From assembly GCF_017912555.1 (NCBI RefSeq), contig NZ_JAERSD010000014.1, forward strand, positions 1 to 64,000: a stretch of 64,000 bases of DNA, in the 5' to 3' direction. The stretch is from Bacillus sp. REN3 (GTDB lineage: Bacteria > Bacillota > Bacilli > Bacillales > Cytobacillaceae). The notes beneath the pieces are model-generated. The model saw only the letters and a list, made by a program, of their open reading frames with translations, did not search any database and was not told where the DNA came from. A program made the position numbers and the translations under genes. Every line of letters starts with the position of its first letter. Position 1 is the stretch's first letter. Shown one piece after another: positions 16,739 through 25,196 of this stretch.

Positions 16739-17986
16739 ATGCAAAAACCTTCCGAAGTCCTGCAATGGAACGAAAGGAACAGTGTCATAAACGGTGTTGC
16801 TTCCACCGTTGTCTTAAGCATGAGCAATAATTACTTTGCGTTATTTGCAATCAGTGTCCTTGGTGCCACGAATTATCAGGTCGGACTGATCAGTTCACTT
16901 CCGCAAATTGTCGGGATGTTCGCTATGATTATCGGAACATTTATCATGGCTGGTCTCAAGGAAAAGAAGAAATTTACCAGTTATTCGATTCTATTCACTC
17001 GAATCTTCCTATTAGGGATGTTCATTGTTGTTTACCTGCCTCCGGAATTGCGGGCATGGACGTTTGTCATCCTCGTTGGCTTGATGAATTTGCCCGGTTC
17101 ATTCGCGATGCTAAGCTGGCAATCATTCATTGGCGACTTGATTCCTGACAATAGAAGGAGCGGATTTTTCAGTGAACGGAACAGGATCCTGACACTTGCA
17201 GGGATGGTAACGACTTTGTTGATTGGCGTTACTTTGCAGCTTTTTGATAAATCGAATCCGCATCCTTACCAGGCATTATTCATCCTTGCCTTTGGATTTG
17301 GCATTCTGGAAGCATTCTTTTTAAATAGACATATAGAGCCCAAGAAAGAGAATAATATCGAAAAAAGGAAATTCAGCGCTGGCTGGGACGTATACCGTCA
17401 TAAGCCTTTCATTTACTTTCTGATCTGTGGTTTGTTCTTCAATTTTGCTTGGCAAATGGCATGGCCGCTCTTTAATATATATAATATCAAATATGCTCAT
17501 ATGACCGGTTTCTGGATCAGTATCATCACTGTTGCGAACCAGATTGGACAAATCATCAGTTTCAAATGGTGGGGAAGGATGGCTGATCGGCACAGCAATG
17601 CCAAAATGCTTGCTATCACTGCAATTGGTATGGCAACAGCGCCTTTCCTGACAATGCTATCCACCAATATGATGTACCTGACGCTTGTAAACCTATCTTC
17701 GGGACTATTCGTATCTGGAACAGTTTTGCTCTTATTCAATCAACTCCTGGAAGTGACAAAAGAACGGAACCGGGGAAGCTACATCGCCCAGTATAATATT
17801 TTGCTGGCAATTGTAGGGTTCATCGCACCGCAATTAGGTGTATTCTTGCTTGAACTAAGTTCAATTGAGACAGCGATGAATATTTCATCTGTCCTCCGGG
17901 CACTGAGCGGTGCCGGATTCCTTTTATTCTTTTACTTTATGAAAAAGCAGCAGAGGCATACTCCGCAAATTGTGGTACAACGATAA
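16739..17986 (+). CDS. MFS transporter
   Basis: A 415-residue transporter with about twelve membrane segments in two halves separated by a charged loop (about 200-222, EPKKENNIEKRKF). A short cytoplasmic N-terminus (MQKPSEVLQWNERNSVINGV) precedes the first helix. GAAGAGGGATTT lies before the ATG. The substrate is not evident; relatives are annotated as drug or sugar efflux proteins. It is monocistronic, with a strong terminator at 18024. Confidence 0.88.
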   Translation: MQKPSEVLQWNERNSVINGVASTVVLSMSNNYFALFAISVLGATNYQVGLISSLPQIVGMFAMIIGTFIMAGLKEKKKFTSYSILFTRIFLLGMFIVVYLPPELRAWTFVILVGLMNLPGSFAMLSWQSFIGDLIPDNRRSGFFSERNRILTLAGMVTTLLIGVTLQLFDKSNPHPYQALFILAFGFGILEAFFLNRHIEPKKENNIEKRKFSAGWDVYRHKPFIYFLICGLFFNFAWQMAWPLFNIYNIKYAHMTGFWISIITVANQIGQIISFKWWGRMADRHSNAKMLAITAIGMATAPFLTMLSTNMMYLTLVNLSSGLFVSGTVLLLFNQLLEVTKERNRGSYIAQYNILLAIVGFIAPQLGVFLLELSSIETAMNISSVLRALSGAGFLLFFYFMKKQQRHTPQIVVQR

Positions 17987-18023
17987 AAACAGCCAGTCTA
18001 TACCGGCTATTCAGACTGTCGAC

Positions 18024-18061
18024 AAAAAGGGTCCGGAATGTACTCATTCCGGACCCTTTTT
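18024..18061. terminator. Strong bidirectional terminator after MFS gene
   Basis: A perfect 17-bp stem (18024-18040 with 18045-18061, loop TACT) with flanking A and T runs. Its core GGAATG-CATTCC is shared with the hairpins at 26 and 37948. Confidence 0.85.
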
Positions 18062-18118
18062 GAATTTTCTCGGTTTTAGGCATATAACAGACTTCCCCTC
18101 AGTCATTTCAACACGATT

Positions 18119-18280
18119 TTAGGACGACTTTTTCATGTCCAATTGGGCCTCTTTTTCAGATTCAGGGCAGTGAAAGTAAGCATCGCCAGCATGGATGATT
18201 TTTAATGTCCCCGAAAGGTTGTTCAGATGCTTCCATCTAGTGATCAAGTGATCCTGGGGAATAAGCTCCCATGCTTCCAT
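18119..18280 (-). CDS. Possible 53-residue protein, uncertain
   Basis: A minus-strand frame starting MEAWELIPQDHLITRWKHLN and containing IHAGDAYFHCPESEKEAQLD has coding-like codon use, but no ribosome binding site precedes its ATG. The frame stays open upstream of that ATG as far as a stop near 18320, so the frame could be the tail of a decayed gene. I do not recognise it. The rest of 18062-18538 holds only a repeat fragment. Confidence 0.3.
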   Translation of the reverse strand: MEAWELIPQDHLITRWKHLNNLSGTLKIIHAGDAYFHCPESEKEAQLDMKKSS

Positions 18281-18387
18281 TTCAAAGTGATTTAGAATTA
18301 GAGTGTTCCAAAAGCATCTTCATTATCTCTAGTGATATGTGTATCTATTTTAAGATAGATGGATGTTCCTGATAAACTATTAGAAAA

Positions 18388-18465
18388 GCCTGTTGATTGG
18401 AGTAAACGGAGCCTGAATCCTCGAAAATTCGAGCGCATTTTCTGCGTTCGTGGGTGAATTCACAA
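18388..18465. repeat. Fragment of the dispersed intergenic repeat
   Basis: GCCTGTTGATTGGAGTAAAC and the following GGAGCC match the left inner block of the repeat copies at 15920, 42267 and 57581. The right part and the terminal inverted repeats are missing. Confidence 0.5.
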
Positions 18466-18541
18466 AACCTCATTCAGTATCCTCTGTTACCTCATACTCT
18501 GTTATAATCTTAACTGCTTAGAAGAAATTCAAACTGGGGTG

Positions 18542-19438
18542 ATGAATGTGGCTAAAGCATTTGAAAAGAGAACGATTGCAAGTATGAAAGAGGAGGTTAC
18601 ATTTATTGGATTTGGCGCCTTGTCGATTGGGCGTGACTGGGGCATTGCCGATAAGGGACGTCCAGATGAAAAGGAAGCGGGTAAGGTACTGAACTCTGTA
18701 CTTGACCTCGGTATCAATCTTGTTGATACTGCCAGCGCCTATCATCGAAGCGAGGAACGGATTGGAAAATTCATTTCAAGCCGCCGGAAGCAATATATCC
18801 TTGCATCAAAGTGCGGGGAACATAATGATGAACCGGGAACCTATTACGATTTTTCTTATAAAGCAATCCGTGAATCCATTGACCGGAGCTTGGCATTGTT
18901 AAAGACGGACACCATTGACCTGATGCAAATCCATTTTGGCCCTGATCCTGAAAAGGTAATCGCTGAAGGGGAGACAGTCAGGGCGATGAAAGAGGCCCAA
19001 AAGGAAGGGAAAATCCGTTACCTCGGTGCATCGATTGACGGGTCCCTTGCAAAAAAGTGTATTTTGTCCGGTGATTTTGACGTAATGCAAATGGAATACC
19101 ATTTATTGAACCAGGAAAACGAAGAGAACATAAAGCTATGCAATGAACAAGGATTGGGAGTGTTCATCCGGACTGGCCTTGGACGGGGCCTGCTGACTTC
19201 AAGAGCATTGCAAGCAGAGCTGAAGCCTGCAAAACTTAAAAAAATGCTTGAACTCGTCAATAATGATGGCGACGTTCTCACGTCTCTTGCCTTGAACTTC
19301 CTTCATGAAAACAAAGGCATCAGTTCCGTATTGATCGGCACAAAAAATATCAAGCATTTGGAAAAAAACATTGAGCTGCTCGAAAAACAATTCGATCCAA
19401 ATTTGTTGAAGAAAGCAATCGAAATCGGCAAAGAGTAA
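18542..19438 (+). CDS. Aldo/keto reductase
   Basis: A 298-residue NADPH-dependent oxidoreductase of the AKR superfamily (TIM barrel). The catalytic tetrad is visible: Asp in NLVDTASAYHRSEERIG, Tyr in the same block, Lys in ILASKCGEH and His in DLMQIHFG. The C-terminal cofactor site is SSVLIGTKNIKHLEKN. The start is ATG 18542 or GTG 18548; GGGGTGAT overlaps the ATG, so the GTG is the better-spaced choice. The substrate is unknown. A terminator follows the stop. Confidence 0.9.
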   Translation: MNVAKAFEKRTIASMKEEVTFIGFGALSIGRDWGIADKGRPDEKEAGKVLNSVLDLGINLVDTASAYHRSEERIGKFISSRRKQYILASKCGEHNDEPGTYYDFSYKAIRESIDRSLALLKTDTIDLMQIHFGPDPEKVIAEGETVRAMKEAQKEGKIRYLGASIDGSLAKKCILSGDFDVMQMEYHLLNQENEENIKLCNEQGLGVFIRTGLGRGLLTSRALQAELKPAKLKKMLELVNNDGDVLTSLALNFLHENKGISSVLIGTKNIKHLEKNIELLEKQFDPNLLKKAIEIGKE

Positions 19439-19446
19439 TGCATTTT

Positions 19447-19475
19447 CCCGGCTTGTAGTAACAGCCGGGATTTTT
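19447..19475 (+). terminator. Terminator of aldo/keto reductase gene
   Basis: CCCGGCT (19447-19453) pairs with AGCCGGG (19463-19469), followed by ATTTTT. Confidence 0.8.
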
Positions 19476-19701
19476 AGTGTGGATATGACCAAAAAGCATT
19501 TTTGATATTAGGCTTCTTTAGTAGGTTGCAAGAGCGGATTTTTGCAAAGGTTTGAAATTGAAAATTTCTTGAAGGTGAGAATGTCTATATAAAACAGCTT
19601 CGCGGGCAGTAAGAAACGTAATGAAAAGTTTATAGAGGTATGATGAACTAAAGCATCGAATAAGATTATTGTAAAATGAAAATGGACAGGTTGTGAACCT
19701 T

Positions 19702-20280
19702 ATGAATTTATTCCTTTATTTCACTTGCGCCTATCTAGTTGGCAGTCTGATGGCAGGTTATTTTGTTGTAAAATATTTAGGCAAAAAGGATCTTCGCCTG
19801 GAAGGCAGCGGGAATGTTGGCGCTAGGAATGCAGGAAGGGTGCATGGAAAAGCTTCCTTTATCCTGACCTTTCTTGGAGATGCGATGAAAGGAGCGTTTA
19901 TAGTGTTAGCGGGAAAATATATCGGTTTTACTCCAGAAATAATCTTGACTGGATTGGCCTTCACGATTTTCGGCCATTTAAAACCGATTACCCTGAACTT
20001 TAAAGGAGGGATGGGGATCTCCACCTTCATAGGCGGGATGATTGCTTTCGATCCATCTCTAGCTGCGGTGATTGCAATCACTTTTATCGTTCTATATCCC
20101 TTCCTTAAAAGTTTCACCTTCGCTGGATTGGGCTCTTTCCTCGCGATTCCTTTTGCTCTTTACCTTAAAGGAGCCTCTCCTTTGATTTTGATGATAACAG
20201 TCTTTTTTATCATGATTATCCTATTTGTCCATCGCATGGATATAAAGCAACGATTGGACATAAGAGCGGCAAGAAAATAA
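19702..20280 (+). CDS. PlsY-related membrane acyltransferase-like protein
   Basis: A 192-residue multi-pass protein of the PlsY (acyl-phosphate:glycerol-3-phosphate acyltransferase) family. Motif 1 reads GSGNVGARNAGR, keeping the Ser and the last Arg, but with Arg for the usual Thr. Motif 2 reads GHLKPITLNFKGGMGIST, with Met where PlsY has Lys. Motif 3 reads VHRMDIKQRL, lacking the usual Asn and the later Glu. It therefore looks like a divergent paralogue, possibly with another acyl acceptor or no activity. The ATG at 19702 is preferred; a GTG at 19693 is too close to the weak AGG ribosome site. Confidence 0.8.
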   Translation: MNLFLYFTCAYLVGSLMAGYFVVKYLGKKDLRLEGSGNVGARNAGRVHGKASFILTFLGDAMKGAFIVLAGKYIGFTPEIILTGLAFTIFGHLKPITLNFKGGMGISTFIGGMIAFDPSLAAVIAITFIVLYPFLKSFTFAGLGSFLAIPFALYLKGASPLILMITVFFIMIILFVHRMDIKQRLDIRAARK

Positions 20281-20377
20281 TTATTTTTTACACAGATGGG
20301 ACAAAGGCGGACAAACAATTTCCAGTCATGAATATTGTATAGTAAGATAGTACATTTACTGGAAAGGAAAGATTTAA

Positions 20378-20644
20378 ATGGTAAACTGGAGCGTGAGATT
20401 AAAGAATAAAACCTGGGTACTGGCCTTTCTTTCACAAGTTATGATTGTTGCCCAGATCATATTGGAGGGTCTGAATGCAATCGGTTTGACTTCCTACCAG
20501 CTGACAGCTCAGATCCAAAATGACGTCCTGTTGTTCGCTAATGGCGTTTTTGTAGTCCTATCCATGCTTGGTATCATCCAGGATCCGACTACGAAAGGAT
20601 TGGGGGACAGTGATCGAGCTCTTCGTTATAAGGAACCTGTATAA
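20378..20644 (+). CDS. Phage-type holin (phi-LC3/holin_1 family)
   Basis: An 88-residue protein with two membrane segments (about 13-34 and 50-66) and the family's closing motif QDPTTKGLGDSDRALRYKEP. Holins of this family form membrane holes for endolysins in phages. Here no endolysin or other phage gene is adjacent, so it is an orphan chromosomal copy. GGAAAGGAAAGATTTA precedes the ATG. A 63-residue membrane protein follows 80 nt downstream and may belong with it. Confidence 0.88.
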   Translation: MVNWSVRLKNKTWVLAFLSQVMIVAQIILEGLNAIGLTSYQLTAQIQNDVLLFANGVFVVLSMLGIIQDPTTKGLGDSDRALRYKEPV

Positions 20645-20724
20645 TGAGGGAATGTTTGATGGTCATACATTTTGAGGTAAAGAATTGAATAGGATACATT
20701 ATCCATTGAAGGGAGAACCTCGGA

Positions 20725-20916
20725 ATGCTGAAGCTCATCACCGTTTCCATTATAGCTTTTATTTGCCTTTTGGTTTTAATAGAGGAGGCCAGCCTGTTTA
20801 TCTGGCGAAGGTACTTAAGCAATCACAAAGAAGCTGGTGAACCAAAGATGGAAAGATTGAAATCGTTGTACTTGAATCATTTTAAAAAAAAGCAGAAGGA
20901 ACCCTTCGCTGACTGA
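20725..20916 (+). CDS. Small single-pass membrane protein, unknown
   Basis: A 63-residue protein with one N-terminal hydrophobic helix (about 4-26) and a basic cytoplasmic-type tail ending KKKQKEPFAD. GGGAGAACCTCGGA precedes the ATG, and a terminator overlaps the stop region. It follows the orphan holin on the same strand. No family recognised; small cationic tailed membrane peptides can act as holin partners or toxins, but nothing here proves that. Confidence 0.6.
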   Translation: MLKLITVSIIAFICLLVLIEEASLFIWRRYLSNHKEAGEPKMERLKSLYLNHFKKKQKEPFAD

Positions 20917-20930
20917 GGGGTTCTTTTTTT
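20900..20930 (+). terminator. Terminator overlapping the end of the small membrane protein gene
   Basis: GAACCC (20900-20905) pairs with GGGTTC (20919-20924), followed by a T run. Confidence 0.75.
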
Positions 20931-21034
20931 TACTATAATTTTCTCCCTGTTTTTATTGAAATTAAATTTAGATTAACTTAAGATGGAAGAAGATGATTCA
21001 GAAAATTTAGAAATGTATTAAGGAGTCGATTTTT

Positions 21035-22042
21035 ATGAAGAGAACTATCCCTGAATATTGGTGGAATAATCTGAGAATACCGGCCATAGCGGCCCCGATG
21101 TTCCTCGTCTCAGGGCCTGATCTTGTATCTGCCTGCTGTTTGAATGGGGTGATAGGCTCATTCCCGGCACCGAACGCAAGGCCGATCGAGGTACTCGATG
21201 AGTGGATGGGAAGACTGAACAAAAGCTTAAAGGAAGCAAAAGAAAAAGAGCCAGATCGCAAAATCGCACCTTGGGCGATGAATATGGTAGTCCACAGTAC
21301 ATATAGCCGGTTGGATCAAGAATTGGAATTGCTGGAAAAACACCAGCCACAGCTTGTCATTACTTCATTGGGAAGTCCCAAAAGGGTAGTTGATATTGTC
21401 CATGGATATGGCGGCCTTGTTTTTTCGGATGTTAGCGATGTGAAATTCGCAAAAAAAGCGGTGGAAGCTGGTATAGATGGCCTCATTCTTGTCGCCAATG
21501 GAGCCGGGGGACATGCCGGAGAGCTTAACAGCTTAGCATTTGTTGAGTCAGTAAGGACTTTTTGGGATGGAATCATTGTCCTCGCCGGTTCGATATCGAC
21601 TGGGAAAGGAATTCTTGCGGCACAGGCGGCAGGAGCAGACCTCTCCTATATGGGAACAAGATTCATTGTTGCAACAGAAAGCATGGCAAGGGAAGAGTAC
21701 AGGCAGATGGTTGTTGATGCTGACCAGGATGATTTGATATTGACCGATGCATTTTCCGGGGTCAAAGCAAACATGCTGAAACCAAGCATCATCAAAGCAG
21801 GGCTTGACCCTGAGCAACTTGTGAAAAAAGATAATATCAATTTTGATGGAATGCAAAAAGAAACAAACGCGAAAGCCTGGAAGGATATTTGGTCTGCTGG
21901 ACAGGGGGTTGGGGCTATAAATAAAATTGAACCTGCAGCAGACATTATCAGCCAACTGGAAAAGGAATACCAGGAAGCCCTTTCTTCTGTAAACCAGAAA
22001 GCAAAAATGCTAAATTCCAGTGTATTAAATACTGAGGCTTAG
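21035..22042 (+). CDS. Nitronate monooxygenase family flavoprotein
   Basis: A 335-residue FMN-dependent TIM-barrel protein of the 2-nitropropane dioxygenase/NMO family, which oxidises alkyl nitronates such as propionate-3-nitronate. Visible motifs are PAIAAPMFLVSGPDL at the N-terminus, LVANGAGGHAGELN (flavin and substrate loop) and VLAGSISTGKGILAAQAAGA with GADLSYMGTRF (phosphate binding). TAAGGAGTCGATTTTT precedes the ATG. It stands alone. Some members instead act in enoyl reduction, which cannot be excluded. Confidence 0.9.
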   Translation: MKRTIPEYWWNNLRIPAIAAPMFLVSGPDLVSACCLNGVIGSFPAPNARPIEVLDEWMGRLNKSLKEAKEKEPDRKIAPWAMNMVVHSTYSRLDQELELLEKHQPQLVITSLGSPKRVVDIVHGYGGLVFSDVSDVKFAKKAVEAGIDGLILVANGAGGHAGELNSLAFVESVRTFWDGIIVLAGSISTGKGILAAQAAGADLSYMGTRFIVATESMAREEYRQMVVDADQDDLILTDAFSGVKANMLKPSIIKAGLDPEQLVKKDNINFDGMQKETNAKAWKDIWSAGQGVGAINKIEPAADIISQLEKEYQEALSSVNQKAKMLNSSVLNTEA

Positions 22043-22163
22043 TCAAATGGTTGAACGATCCAGTCCGCTGTGATGGTTGATGGTTTGGATTAAAGATTCA
22101 GAGGCATTCCACCATTGTTAAGTTTTCATTGTTTGCCTGGGAATCCAAAGGAGACTGATAACA

Positions 22164-22712
22164 ATGCAATCAAAAATCGCTGAATTGCTAAGAACAGTCA
22201 AAGATTCCGGCGCACATATATTTTACTCGTTCAGTGATGAAGAAAAGTATATCCATAATGCGTTGACGTATCTGACGGTCGCCATTGAACAGGGAAATCA
22301 TATCATGCTCATCGAGAATGACCGGTTGATGCCGCTTATCGAAAAAAGTTTCCCTTCAACGTTCGGAAAGGAGCACATAGAGCGGATTCATAAAATGAAT
22401 AATTATGATTTCTATTGTTATCGCAGGAATTTCAATAAGGATACGGTTTTAAGCTACCTAAAAGAGATGATCGCACCTTATCTGGAAAATAATATCCAAA
22501 TTCTCACTTGGGCACATGTCGAATGGCGGGATCAAGAAGATATCTTCAGAACGATTGGTAAATATGAAAAAGAAGTGGAAAATTTGCTCCGACAAACAAA
22601 CCTGATCAACATTTGCAGCTATGATTCAAATAGGATACCTGACTCTTTAATGGAAGCATTGATGGACAGCCATGATTATTTTATGACTGATGATTCCCTC
22701 AAGAAAATTTAA
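22164..22712 (+). CDS. MEDS domain-containing protein
   Basis: A 182-residue protein made almost wholly of a MEDS (methanogen/methylotroph DcmR sensory) domain. It opens with GAHIFYSFSDEEKYIHNALT and shows GNHIMLIENDRLMPLI and ILTWAHVEWRDQED. Such domains are P-loop-less RecA-like sensory modules, in Bacillus often near STAS/RsbR-type stress signalling proteins. Two RsbR-like genes occur in this window, though not adjacent. AAAGGAGACTGATAAC precedes the ATG. The ligand is unknown. Confidence 0.75.
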   Translation: MQSKIAELLRTVKDSGAHIFYSFSDEEKYIHNALTYLTVAIEQGNHIMLIENDRLMPLIEKSFPSTFGKEHIERIHKMNNYDFYCYRRNFNKDTVLSYLKEMIAPYLENNIQILTWAHVEWRDQEDIFRTIGKYEKEVENLLRQTNLINICSYDSNRIPDSLMEALMDSHDYFMTDDSLKKI

Positions 22713-23021
22713 GGTAACTTTTATGCATTCCAGCAATCCCTTGCTGCCTTGAAAGTAGTGCTGCGAATTAAGGCTCTGCCTCCTTGTCAGAAGTCAGTGG
22801 GATTACTCAAAGCAGGAGCCATTTGATTACTAAGGGATATAACCTTTTGATTTTCCTGAACTCATAGCGAAAAATCCATATAGGAGAAAGGAATGGATAA
22901 AACGATTCTTCGTTATAGCTGAGAAAAGTATCCTTTTTGCAGTTTAAAAAGTTTTTTGCTGGCAATAATAAACACGCAAGGTTAAATTGCAATTTTTTTA
23001 AATCGCTAGGAGGCAACAATA
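22713..23021. other. Intergenic region with cold-shock gene leader
   Basis: No gene seen. The right part (about 22900-23021) is AT-rich, with a long presumed untranslated leader before the csp gene, as is usual for cold-shock genes. I could not define the promoter. Confidence 0.4.
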
Positions 23022-23222
23022 GTGGAACGTGGTAGAGTAAAATGGTTTAACAGTGAAAAAGGCTTTGGATTCATTGAACGAGAGGATGGAGATGATGTTT
23101 TTGTCCATTTCTCAGCAATCCAGGGTGAAGGCTACAAGTCTTTAGACGAGGGACAGGAAGTTACTTTTGATGTTGAGGAAGGCCAACGCGGCCCACAAGC
23201 ATCAAACGTACAGAAACTCTAA
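23022..23222 (+). CDS. csp: Cold shock protein
   Basis: A 66-residue CspA-family RNA chaperone: [17 protein letters not shown] (RNP1 KGFGFIE) and [10 protein letters not shown] (RNP2), ending PQASNVQKL. The start is GTG at 23022 after CTAGGAGGCAACAATA, giving MERGRVKW; an ATG start is more usual in the family. It is an independent gene with a terminator at 23236 and a convergent racA gene behind it. Confidence 0.95.
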   Translation: MERGRVKWFNSEKGFGFIEREDGDDVFVHFSAIQGEGYKSLDEGQEVTFDVEEGQRGPQASNVQKL

Positions 23223-23235
23223 CTAAGGATGACAA

Positions 23236-23267
23236 AACAGACTCGCTTCTCCGAGTCTGTTTTTTTG
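23236..23267. terminator. Terminator between csp and racA
   Basis: AACAGACTCG (23236-23245) pairs with CGAGTCTGTT (23252-23261), then T run. It is placed to serve csp and possibly the convergent racA. Confidence 0.85.
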
Positions 23268-23279
23268 TGAAAGAACTTT

Positions 23280-23792
23280 TTAGAATCCGAAAAGAGAACT
23301 GATGATCTTCCATTTCTTTAATTTAGCCTCAGGCGGGAACTCCCTGCCTTTTTCTATATTTTGCAGCGGTTCCTTATGAACTGCTACCTCTTCCATTCCC
23401 ATGATCACTTCGTTAAGCCTTGATACCTCATTGTGCAGGTCCTCTATCTCCCTCCGATGCTGTAAAATCTGGTAGGAGACAACGTCATCCGCTTTCCCGT
23501 TAACCTTTTTCTCAAGCTCCTCGATTCGTTGGATAACCTTCTGGAAATTCAGATCGTTTGCACCAGTCAAAACTGCAGCCTGCCTGGACTTCTTGCCTTT
23601 GAGCTTTAAATCCTGCAATAACACCCCGTTATTCAATTGGTTTTGGATGTCTTTTAAAATCTCGATGCTCTCTTCCGAAAATTGATAATGCCCCAATTCT
23701 GTCCGGTCCATTTGAAGGTTTGCCTGTTTCACCCATCGCTGGATTGTGCTGGGTGAAACGCCAAGCATCTTGGCTACTGTGCCAGTGTTCAT
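23280..23792 (-). CDS. racA: Chromosome-anchoring protein RacA
   Basis: A 170-residue RacA, which ties the origin-proximal chromosome to the cell pole at the start of sporulation by binding DNA and DivIVA. The N-terminal MerR-like helix-turn-helix reads MNTGTVAKMLGVSPSTIQRW followed by ELGHYQFSEESIEIL. A central coiled coil runs about 80-130, and the C-terminus KWKIISSLFGF is short and hydrophobic, as needed for polar binding. Length is near the B. subtilis protein (184). AAGGAGGGATCATGA lies before the ATG. Confidence 0.85.
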   Translation of the reverse strand: MNTGTVAKMLGVSPSTIQRWVKQANLQMDRTELGHYQFSEESIEILKDIQNQLNNGVLLQDLKLKGKKSRQAAVLTGANDLNFQKVIQRIEELEKKVNGKADDVVSYQILQHRREIEDLHNEVSRLNEVIMGMEEVAVHKEPLQNIEKGREFPPEAKLKKWKIISSLFGF

Positions 23793-24219
23793 TCATGATC
23801 CCTCCTTGTGAAGGAAAGACTTCTCCGTTGCAACCCTGAATCCTCCAAGCCTGACAAAACTAGTTTCTATTCGTCAAAGAAAGTGGATTTCATGCAATTT
23901 TTTTCGTCTGGACTTTAGAAAAGTTATATCCTATTATGGAAAACAAAGGTAAAATTAAAGGGGGAAAACGCCATAGGCTAACGAAATAGTTTTCGATTCA
24001 TCTTCGGTAACTCAAGTGGGTAAGACACAGCGGCTCGGACGCCATTCCATCTTCAGACTGACTGGCGAACCAAGCCGATCTATGGATATCTGATGCATGG
24101 GACATACCTGGATATTGACATTTTTTAACACGACGCGCGTATTTCCAAAGGAAATCATTCACTTTCAAGAACAAGTTTACCGAAATGTTTTTAAATAAAT
24201 GGGTAAGGGTGCAAAAATC
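23793..24219. other. Intergenic region between racA and the YdcF-family gene
   Basis: Divergent promoter region. No open frame with a ribosome site and no RNA fold was recognised. A sporulation promoter for racA would be expected here but I could not assign one. Confidence 0.4.
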
Positions 24220-24822
24220 ATGAAGCTGAAACAGTTGAGACTAAGAAAACCTGTCATCTTGTTCATTATTTTGGGGGCGATCTACATTAGTTTCCTGCAA
24301 TACAAAATGGTTCATCATGGTAATATAAAACCTGAGCCGAATGCTGATTTCCTCATTGTCCTTGGCGCCAGGGTTAAGGGGACCGTTCCTTCACTTGCAT
24401 TGAAATACCGTATCGATTACGCTGCTGAATATTTAAAAGCAAATAAGAGAACCATCGCAATCGCTTCAGGAGGAAAAGGACCAGGCGAAGAAATCAGTGA
24501 AGCAGAATCGATAAAAAGGGAATTGGTGGCTCAAGGAATTGAGGAAACGAGAATCTTATTGGAGGATCAATCGACAGACACCTATGAAAATATCAGGTTT
24601 TCCAGGAATCTCATTCCAGGGGAAGAAACAACTGGGTTATTGGTAACAAATGATTTTCACGTTTTCAGAGCAAAGCTGATTGCAAAGGATGAGGACCTTG
24701 AATTAGGTGGCCTGCCTGCAAAAACTCCGATCCAGGCAGTATTGAAATCATACACAAGGGAATATCTTGCATTGACCAAGTATTTTATCATCTATGCTTT
24801 TAATCAAGAGGTGAATGGATGA
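24220..24822 (+). CDS. YdcF/DUF218 family membrane-anchored protein
   Basis: A 200-residue protein with a single N-terminal membrane segment (about 10-30) and an extracytoplasmic DUF218 domain: ADFLIVLGARVKGTVPSLAL, ASGGKGPGEEISEAESIK and DQSTDTYENIRFSR followed by GLLVTNDFHVFRA. Relatives (SanA, YdcF, ElyC) affect envelope permeability and peptidoglycan precursor use. ATG 24220 follows GGGTAAGGGTGC; the Met at 24199 lies before that site. It overlaps the next gene by 4 nt. Confidence 0.88.
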   Translation: MKLKQLRLRKPVILFIILGAIYISFLQYKMVHHGNIKPEPNADFLIVLGARVKGTVPSLALKYRIDYAAEYLKANKRTIAIASGGKGPGEEISEAESIKRELVAQGIEETRILLEDQSTDTYENIRFSRNLIPGEETTGLLVTNDFHVFRAKLIAKDEDLELGGLPAKTPIQAVLKSYTREYLALTKYFIIYAFNQEVNG

Positions 24823-25196
24823 ACGGAGTTTCTTTAATCCTTCACTCCATTGCCTGGTCGACGATCATCATTCTGGCGTGGAAACAATCTCGAAAGCAGC
24901 AAGATAAACCGGTCATTTGGAAAATGATCGCAGTCCTTTTGGTTGGCCTCTTCTCTTTTTCAATCCCTTTAATACTATTGGATACGCATGAAAATTTAGC
25001 CATCCTTCCTCTCGGAGTATGGGTATTGTTCATCTTATATTCAAGAAGGAACAGGAGCAAAAGCTGGAGCAAGTATCGTAAGTTCGCGTGGCTTGGTTTC
25101 ATGGTATATCGAAGGTTTGGAAAATCAATCCGGAGGAACCTGCGGAACATTTCATTTTTTGGAACATCCATGCAGATAATGACTTGGAGTCATTGA
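24819..25196 (+). CDS. Small membrane protein, C-terminus possibly frameshifted
   Basis: A 125-residue protein starting MNGVSLILHSIAWSTIIILA with three hydrophobic segments up to about residue 78, coupled to the YdcF-family gene by an ATGA overlap. From about residue 95 the sequence becomes basic and atypical (VYRRFGKSIRRNLRNISFFG), while a +1 frame reads on as FIFWNIHADNDLESLNFYLL. This suggests a frameshift or deletion near 25090-25110 in a longer protein. The family is not recognised. Confidence 0.6.
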   Translation: MNGVSLILHSIAWSTIIILAWKQSRKQQDKPVIWKMIAVLLVGLFSFSIPLILLDTHENLAILPLGVWVLFILYSRRNRSKSWSKYRKFAWLGFMVYRRFGKSIRRNLRNISFFGTSMQIMTWSH

